Positions 57,618-64,000 of a stretch of 64,000 nucleotides of DNA are shown here, piece after piece. Origin of the DNA: Amoebophrya sp. A120 (taxonomy: Eukaryota > Sar > Dinophyceae > Syndiniales > Amoebophryaceae); NCBI GenBank assembly GCA_905178155.1, contig CAJINV010000003.1:455091-519090 (forward strand), in the 5' to 3' direction. The translations under genes were made by a program, and so were the position numbers. Below the pieces are notes generated by a model. That model saw nothing but the letters and a program-made list of their open reading frames with translations, did no database searches and was not told the origin of the DNA. Numbering within the stretch: position 1 is the first letter of the stretch; every line of letters begins with the position of its first letter.

Positions 57618-58333
57618 TCGACCAGGTCGAGAGGCATCGATCGCTGCCCTTGTTGCCACCACGATTGCACACACGCTAATCCACGACGTCTGTACGGTGA
57701 TGATGTTTCAGCAGTACGGTATCTTTGCGATCGAGATATTGTTGTGGCTCAACCACCGCGGACACACCGCCAACAGGGCGTGTACCAGTTTCCGTATGAC
57801 TATGAGAACTTCATTCACCCGGTAAGAAAGCGTACTAAAACAAGATAAGTAAAAATACCGCTACTACGATGAAGGCCGCGCGTGTGGACCTTTTCAATTT
57901 CGAAGACTGGGCTTTGCTTTCAAGACCGAACAATTGATGCTAGCTTTCCAAGAAATTCAATCCACGGCGAATAATGTCTTGGAGACGAAGAAAGGAACAC
58001 ACCGCGACAAAGGCACATCTTGGAACTTTCATCTACAACTGCTCCGCCTCATTTTTCATTTCCCGTGAGGTAAGTGGCATTATCACACCCCCTCTAATTC
58101 CGATTGTAATTTGATCAACCGTGACCGTGACAAGAAAACAAAAATAAAAGCATCTTTACATCTGCAGGCGAAAACAAAAAAGCTTTTGCTTACAAGCATA
58201 CAACTATTCATCACACTAGAGCTAGAACTTCTGCAAGCGACTCTATACATTTCTGACAATCGATTATTCTAAATCTTACAGATACAAGACTGACAACAAG
58301 TATGAAACGCAGCTTCCTAGTGCCGGAAACTAG
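57618..58333 (+). CDS. Unresolved gene with a Cys/His-rich exon
   Basis: Three coding-like exons. 57618-57821 (68 codons) holds a Cys/His cluster, RCPCCHHDCTHANP, then YGDDVSAVRYLCDRD and FPYDYENFIHP, and ends at a GTAAGA donor. 57875-58064 reads ACGPFQFRRLGFAFKTEQLM and TSWNFHLQLLRLIFHF. 58282-58333 reads YKTDNKYETQLPSAGN and stops at a TAG; the last two join in phase 2. The first and second do not match in phase, so an exon is missing or a non-canonical site is used. The Cys/His cluster could bind zinc. The 3' end overlaps the next gene's ATG by about 30 bp in another frame, so at least one end is wrong. Confidence 0.35.
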
Positions 58334-59544
58334 CGTGATGCAAGCACGTGCATCGAATTATCTTTGTGTGTTGCGATATGGTGTTGAAAGTAACTACATG
58401 GATGTCCTGCGACTATGTAGGTTGTACCAGGACGCTCCACCATCAAGAGAGAGCTTTGATAGCTTTCTTTTTCCTGACCGCTATCTTGCTGGTTTTGTTA
58501 AAAACAAATAGTACCACTGCCACTACCAGCCACTACATTATGAGTATCAGGTTGATACACCGGCAGGTGCGGGGACATACTTAATAGTCTTTCCAAGCGG
58601 GTACCCTCTAGCGGCCAACGTGGAATATTAGATCGTACGTAGTCTACTACCAGGACAACAGGAGTATGACCCTCATCGTCCGGCTACGTAGATTATGAAC
58701 ACCATCCGTAGAAAAAGGCGTGTTGGCAAGGCAAGAGGAGCTGTATTTCCCGTCGACAGATTTTCTTTTTCAATATCAGCACGAAGCAGTGCTTAACTAT
58801 TTGATGTATCCCACCCAGCCATGTACTCACAAAGTAGAAGGAGCCCCGATAATTGTTAACGGCTGTTGTCGAAGTTGTATATTGTATAGTTGAGGTAGAA
58901 GTTAAAAAATTTTATTTTTTACCAAATCGCAATCAGCCTTTTTGAGGACCTCCACTAGGGCAGAAGGAATCTGATGTTGATCAGGAATTTTTGCGGCAAC
59001 TAGACACTCATGTACAACTTTTGTTGACACAACTTCTATTGGTCTTCTGTGATAAACAAGACATTGTGGAGGTAGTCCTGCGCTCCTCGGTTGGTGTTTG
59101 TTTTTGCTCGCGTCGTGCCAGCAACGAAGAAAAACTTGCTGTGCCGCTCGAGTTAAGCTTAAGACACCGCCGTGAGTGCCACCGCCACTATTAGGAGGTG
59201 CGTGCCACTCGACCTATTTTGTCAGTACGATAGCAAACCTAGAACCAGAACTACGATTTCAACAAGACAACAACACAAGAAAACAGACACTGACGGAGAT
59301 TCAGATTCTGGGTCAACGGTGTGGATTTGTTTCTGCTCAGATATTGGATCGATCACACATCATTCAGAAGCTCTGTGATGATTTGAGCAGAAGAGGGTCC
59401 ATTACCAACACCGTAAAAGTATTGCAGATTCGACGAACGGCTACGAAGACAACAAAACTTTTCAAACAACGAGGGCAAAGCGCAACCTTCGAGCAGAAGG
59501 AACGTCGTGGCGAATCCGGCTGTTCTACTTCGTTAGTTTGGTAG
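58302..59544 (+). CDS. Four-exon gene, about 276 aa, family unknown
   Basis: Exons 58302-58491, 58712-58833, 58964-59171 and 59234-59544; phases 1, 0, 1; 831 nt in frame to a TAG. Segments look strongly coding: RLYQDAPPSRESFDSFLFPD, QEELYFPSTDFLFQYQHEAV, RQLDTHVQLLLTQLLLVFCD, LTEIQILGQRCGFVSAQILD and HIIQKLCDDLSRRG. The helix-rich middle with DTHVQLL..QLLLVF resembles a protein-interaction domain but I cannot name it. The first donor (GTTTTG) is unusual; the third intron is 62 nt. The C-terminus could continue through a further splice near 59536 into exons at 59760-60030, which also read like protein. Confidence 0.5.
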
Positions 59545-60244
59545 CTAGGGGATTTTTTTCCCCGTGGGAATGAAAAACTGGTTGGGGTGAGTTGTTTTTG
59601 CGGCGAAAATGGTTGTACATAACGACACGGAGAATTGATGACATTGAGAGCAAAAAAAAACAACAAGCTGCTCACAAGAACAAGAGCAAAGTTAGAAAAC
59701 ACAAAAACGCGCCTATCTGTCGCCTTGAAATGAAATACACACAATAAATTCGTCCGCTTGCAGTTCTACTATGGCTTCACCGCGGAACTACAACAAGCTG
59801 CGACTCTGACTCACTGCCAAGTATAGTCGCTCCGCAGTTTCGGTGTGCCAGCAAGCTCGGCTACGGGGCATCGACAGCAACTTTCATAATGGTACAACAT
59901 GGGGAAAAGATGACAATATTAGCATCGAGTGACGGTTATTGCCAGACTCCGATGCCCGCCACGGCGGCGGCTATCCGGACCCCCTGTGTTTTTTCGTACA
60001 ACAAACCTGGACGGACTGCTGGTGTCTGATTGACCGCAAACTACTGCGACCCCTTCCGCGCCAAGTCACACAACTTCAACGGCCAGGTTTTTTTTTCGGC
60101 AACGGTGTGAGCAAAAAACCCGGCGGGCAGCCGCGGCGACCGCATTTTTTTTTCTGTGAAATGTAGACAACCTTGGAGGTTGTCTTGCGATTGGCTTTCC
60201 TGGTGAACTTCTCGGTCATCTAAGTACGTAAATCCATCGTGACC
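59545..60244. other. Spacer with possible extra exons and a short perfect hairpin
   Basis: Coding-like short stretches follow a CAG at 59763: FYYGFTAELQQAATLTHCQ, then LGYGASTATFIM after a CAAG, then TPMPATAAAIRTPCVFSYNK ending at a TGA near 60030. These three are mutually in phase 0 with GT donors, so a small gene or 3' exons of the preceding gene may lie here. T runs occur at 60086-60093 and 60145-60153. A hairpin lies at 60165-60185. Confidence 0.35.
60165..60185. repeat. Perfect 9-bp hairpin upstream of the coiled-coil gene
   Basis: AGACAACCT-TGG-AGGTTGTCT: nine paired bases around a 3-nt loop, 60 bp before the ATG at 60245. It could be a structured 5' leader or a transcript 3'-end signal for the upstream gene. 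It may be chance, though nine exact pairs with a 3-nt loop is uncommon. Confidence 0.6.
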
Positions 60245-63200
60245 ATGAGTGAACTCGCGGTGGCCCGGTCGGACGCGCACTACGAGGCGTTACGACGCGC
60301 GTACGACGAGCGAGTGAAGAGCTTGTCAAGAAAGTTGCGCGGAGGTTCGGCTGGGGGAACTGCGGCGGGGGTTGTAGTTTCGGCGGAGAGCAACACGATG
60401 ATATCCAGTTCGCCCGGAGACGAAAGCGAAATATCAAGTGCAAATATGTCTGGGTCTACTGGAAACTTGTGATGCTAGGTGGCGTACCATGTTCATGAGG
60501 AGGCCACAAGTGGTGGCTCAGCATGACAAGTTTCTGAGCTTCTAGGTGTTGCCTATTCTGCATGACAAACTGCGTACCTGCATGATAGAAAAATGGGGCT
60601 CTTGGGTAAGATGCATGACAGATTTAAGAGTCATGTCAGACAAGCATGACAAAAATGCATTCTTCCAGACCCAGACATATTTGTATTCCATAGGAAAGCA
60701 TGGATCACGATATTCGGATGGCGCCGGGGTCCACCGTCTCGACCGCACATCCGCCCTCCGCTTCGGACTTCGACAAAGTGCGCGAGGAACAGATTGACAC
60801 TCTGGTAGAGTTGTAATCTAGTGCGTCGAGGAGTAGAACAAGCGATTTCATAATTCAAGTACGAGAATGATAAATGAATCGATCCAGCCTGAAGCTGAAG
60901 CTGAACCACCTGATGAGACAAGTGAAATACATAGAAATTTTACTTAATATGACCAGGTCGAGAAAATGAGTGCCCTGTCCACACGAGAGCGCGACACGAG
61001 TCGAAGCAACGTGGAACTGAAGACGCAGCTGGACAAAACCAGCCAGACGCTGGAGGAGAAGCGCAAGGAGCAACAGAAGCTGCAGGCCCAGCTGGCAGAC
61101 ATGGAGCGCACCTCGCGGGCGGACCGGGACTATTTCGAAACTACGCGGGCAGAGGAGCAAAAGGAGCTGGAGAGTACTTCTTGTTCCTTCCTGACTGTCA
61201 GTTTTTTGCTCAGCAAGCAGTCGACCATCGCTACATGTGATTGAGAGGTGGACTAGTCTGCTGTTAACAGATGATCTATCATGATCATGGTCTACTTTTA
61301 TGCTTCTGTTAGTTTCTTTTTCCAGTACGTACCTGAAACTGTGTAACAGGGTTCCGGCAGCGGTGCCATTCTTTGGAAGCAGAAAACAAAACCCTTCGCG
61401 AGGAAAATGCGGAATTCGAAAAGAGGCTCGAGGCGCTGTATGATGAGCGGCAAAACATCCAGCAAGAAGTCATCAGCTGTACTATCATTCAGTACTGGTT
61501 CTTGGCCCTTTCTGTCCGCCCTCCATCTGTTCGCTTTCTATGTTGAAGATGCGGGTTCGACACATTAGAGATCATGCCGTTGGCATGCGCTACTTTCATC
61601 GCCTACAAGTAGAATCAGAAACACTTTTCTAACAGTTACGAAGCAGCAGGATTCCATTCAGGAGGAGCTGAAGCAGAGCCAGGAGCTGTTGCGCCAGTCG
61701 GAGCTCGAGCGGGCGAGTTTACGCGACCAGTACGTGCATGTCGGTGAAAAATTCGAGCGTCTTATGGACCTGGAGGAAAAGGAAAACGGCGACACCCTGC
61801 GGGAGCTCAATGTGCGGCTCAAGGGCTTGAAGACCGAGAAGGAAAAGCACAAGAAAAAGACCGACAGGATAATTGTGGATCTGGAAGAAGCGCTGAAGAC
61901 AAAGGAAGTCGGTATAACGAAAGAAGGATTCTTTATATTACAACGTAACTTTGCAGTTTTTATGTCCTTGTATTTTGAAAGCCGTTTGTTATTCTTTTTG
62001 TCTGCATCTCCATCTTCATGTGAAGGTCACGCCTTCAAATTTCAGTATCCGAATTCGCACTCCTGTAGTTCCTCGAGTTGAAATAAAACCATGAAATTGT
62101 TCAGAGTGTGACCGGCTCCAAGCCCTTGTGGACGAGGAGCGGTCCCGGCACCAGGAGAGCGAGCAGACCCTCCTGGAAACGCAGCGCAAAACCCTGCACG
62201 AGCACAACCTGGGCCTCGCGAAGCTGTCCGAAATGATGCCCATCGCGAGTCACCAGCAGATCTTGGAGGAAACGCGGCGCCACCACCACGCTGGGATGCT
62301 GGAACTGGAGCAGAACCTGCGCGGGCAGTATATGGCGTTCTCAAACGTTACATTTTCAACTGTTACGTGATTTGTCATGCAGAATGACCATGACCCGCCA
62401 GACGATCGAGCTGCTGGGCATGACAAATTCTTGGAGGGCTAAGCAGCACGAAACTCTGCACGAAACCTGTAATGCAAGACGCGCAAGGTTCTCCCTCTCA
62501 CCGGTGCTAGTCTTGCATTACAAATTCATGTAACAGTTGAGAATGTAACAGTTGAGAACGCCATACAGTACCAGAAGCAGCTCTCCGAGCAGAGCGAGCA
62601 GGAGGAGAGAAAGCAGAAGGAGTTCCAAGACACCCTCCTGCACGTCCGCACCGGGCTATGAGAGTGCACAACTAGAACTACACCCCGTCCCCCTCAATTG
62701 TCAATTGCATGGCACGAGCAGCAAGACAAACACCAATTTTACACGTGGAGCCTGTGCATGACAAGTTGTTCAAGGGCCGAATTTAGTACGGTTTGGGCTT
62801 CCGAAATTTGTCATGCAAACGGTTTTGCCACAAGGCACCAAATCAATTGATGGGGACTTTGCATTACAAATGAGGGAGAGGGGGAGCAGTTGTGCACTGT
62901 CATACGGCCTGAAGAAGCTCGAAGCGCAGCGGGACGACGCCTCGCGGAAGGCCAAGACCAGCGACGAAGAAAGCGTGAGCTTGCGGCAGCAGCTCCGCCG
63001 GGTCACCACGGAGGCCAAGGACCTGGAGGAGAGCAAGAAGCTGTTTGCGCAGAACCTGGAGGAGGCGAACAGCAATCTGGTCCGGCTCCGGCAGATGTGG
63101 GAGGAGGAGAAGTCGAACCGGTTGAGCGCGGAGAAAACGAACACGGAGTTGAAGCGCAAGCTCGCCGTGAAGGACGAATTTTTGAAGAAGGAGCGGGGCG

Positions 63201-63900
63201 TCTTGATGGAGGACCTGGAGCGGACCATCGGGAGCAAACTGCGGTGGGCCGAGGACGAAACGGAGCGCCTGCTGTCCAAAACGCAGTCCGCGGACCAGGA
63301 GACGGACCGTCTCCGCGCGGCGCTGGCCGCGAAGGACGCGAAGATCATCCAGATGCTGGACGACCGGTCGGATTTGGAGCGCAAGTTCGCGCGCGACCAG
63401 GCGGTGGGAAGGAAGGCAGTGGAGCTGCTTGTGAACTGCCAGCAAACCACGAAGTTGTTCTGCGACGCGGCGAGGAGAGAACTGGCCTTTCTGAAGAAGT
63501 CCGTACAGGAGGAGGTGCAGACGGTCTTCCATGACGTCCTGTCCACACGGTGCGCGTCGCTGCAGCAGATGCTGAAGCAGCAGGACCGGCAGTCGGAGAA
63601 AACGCGACTCAGCCTGAAACGGGAGATCGCAGACCAGTCTGAGAAAACGCTGTCGCAAAAGCAGCAGTACCAGGACATTCTGGCGCAGCAGCGCGCTGTC
63701 AACAAGCAGTTCGAGTTCGTCACAAAAGAACGAGACGAATTCAAGCGGAAACTGGACGCTGCAAAGGACAAACACCAAGAGCAGGAATTGTTGCTGGAAA
63801 GGATACTCAGGTACAACGTGTGTTTTGTTTCATCAAATCGGGCCACGGTCTTTGTATCTCGAACGCCGCGCCACCACGTCACACGATCAGTATGATATGA
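60245..63900 (+). CDS. Long coiled-coil protein with three introners, about 712 aa
   Basis: Exons 60245-60427, 60694-60804, 60957-61173, 61350-61478, 61636-61911, 62105-62328, 62569-62656, 62910-63810 and 63891-63900; 2139 nt, one frame. After a Ser-rich N-terminus nearly everything is Glu/Lys/Gln-rich coiled coil, for example LDKTSQTLEEKRKEQQKLQA, NVRLKGLKTEKEKHKKKTDR and QMWEEEKSNRLSAEKTNTEL. This pattern fits basal-body, centrosomal or cytoskeletal scaffold proteins, but no family signature is seen. Ordinary GT..AG introns are mixed with three introner-derived ones (introns 1, 6 and 7). The 3' end is the least certain: the last exon is 10 nt, giving ERILSMI and a TGA, and a longer downstream exon beyond the window cannot be excluded. 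Confidence 0.8.
60432..60692. mobile_element. Introner-like element 3 (261 bp), sibling of element 2
   Basis: Inverted terminal repeats at about 60432-60464 and 60663-60692 share the core ATGTCTGGGTCT/AGACCCAGACAT with element 2, 9 kb away in another gene. Both also have CTTGTGATGCT just inside the left repeat. Flanking 5-mers are CGAAA and GGAAA (4 of 5). Removal restores GAC GAA AGC|GAA AGC ATG GAT. At that position the intron can be read as GA..AG (60428-60693). The interior carries several TGCATGACA-type motifs. Confidence 0.85.
62331..62565. mobile_element. Introner-like element 4 (235 bp) with exact CAGTA repeat
   Basis: Inverted terminal repeats of 36 bp (about 33 matching) at 62331-62366 and 62530-62565, outer part TATGGCGTTCTCAA. 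Exact 5-bp direct repeat CAGTA on both sides (62326-62330 and 62566-62570). Removal joins CGC GGG CAG|TAC CAG AAG. Sliding the cut across the repeat gives CA..TA, AG..AC, GT..CA, TA..AG, AT..GT or TA..TA, never GT..AG. A GT..AG cut within the repeats would delete one base too many and shift the frame. Confidence 0.88.
62657..62904. mobile_element. Introner-like element 5 (248 bp)
   Basis: Inverted terminal repeats of 17 bp (16 matching) at 62657-62673 and 62888-62904: TATGAGAGTGCACAACT against TATGACAGTGCACAACT. Flanking 5-mers are CGGGC and CGGCC (4 of 5). Removal joins ACC GGG C to TG AAG AAG in the coiled-coil frame. No GT..AG option exists at the frame-exact position. The interior carries TGCATGACAAG, TTTGTCATGCAAA and TTTGCATTACAAA. 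It lies only 91 bp after element 4. Confidence 0.85.
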
Positions 63901-64000
63901 AATGCAAGGTAAGTAAAGACGAGCTGAAGATGAATCTTTCTTCAAAATCATGGAAGCTCCACATCGACATAGTACAATATTACAAGTCTAACAAGACGCA

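Noticed and set aside
58689-58711. A 23- to 24-nt GT..AG intron before the 58712 exon
   Set aside because: Too short; a GTTTTG donor at 58492 gives a more reasonable 220-nt intron with a proper start codon.
62770-63951. Long minus-strand ORF of 393 codons
   Set aside because: It is a mirror of the coiled-coil exon; Glu/Lys/Gln codons on + give open Ser/Phe/Leu frames on -. The plus frame has the coherent coiled coil and matching splice phases.
1-64000. tRNA, rRNA, snRNA, spliced-leader, CRISPR or phage features
   Set aside because: I looked for tRNA T-loops, 5S, U1/U2/U4/U5/U6 core strings, the dinoflagellate spliced-leader string and regular spaced repeats and found none.

Overview
The window is eukaryotic nuclear DNA. 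Long low-complexity ORFs rich in Ser/Thr/Ala/Gln are broken by introns, mostly 50-375 nt, with GTA/GTG-type donors, CAG/TAG acceptors and weak pyrimidine tracts. I saw no rRNA, tRNA, spliceosomal RNA, prokaryotic operon or CRISPR. Nearly all genes point the same way (+), spacing is tight, several proteins are alveolate-like (giant low-complexity and coiled-coil proteins), and five introns are transposon-like 'introners' with non-canonical ends. My best guess is a dinoflagellate-lineage alveolate, possibly a parasitic syndinian such as Amoebophrya, where invasive introners have been reported. That assignment is inference. I joined exons by requiring a continuous frame and matching intron phase; there is no transcript evidence.

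Layout. 0-4.4 kb: a probable secreted or membrane-targeted protein, a decayed duplicate of its 3' end, and a GC-rich island. 4.4-13.1 kb: a five-exon low-complexity protein (1529 aa) and a four-exon S/T-rich protein with a short hydrophobic tail. 13.1-21 kb: small genes, including a single-pass membrane protein, a minus-strand gene, a coiled-coil protein and a secreted Cys-containing protein. 21.9-34 kb: two giant low-complexity proteins (1773 and about 1862 aa) and a convergent minus-strand gene. 35-41.5 kb: a 1910-aa leucine-rich-repeat protein and a small three-exon gene. 41.5-48.1 kb: an XPB/Ssl2-type SF2 helicase split by an introner, a small gene, and a nuclear FKBP peptidyl-prolyl isomerase. 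49.3-57.1 kb: a small gene and a 1941-aa Gln/Asn-rich protein. 57.6-63.9 kb: small partly resolved genes and a 712-aa coiled-coil protein carrying three introners.

The main discovery is the introner family at 44.0, 51.4, 60.4, 62.3 and 62.7 kb. Each is 109-263 bp, starts with TAT and ends with ATA, has terminal inverted repeats of 17-36 bp, and is flanked by a 5-bp direct repeat (exact in two, 4/5 in three). Each interrupts a coding exon. Removing the element plus one copy of the repeat restores the reading frame in all five cases. Four of the five cannot use GT-AG ends at that frame-exact position, which implies a tolerant or different splicing rule. Two elements share almost the same terminal repeat 9 kb apart in different genes, and all five carry copies of a short internal motif, TTGT(C/A)ATGCA or close variants.
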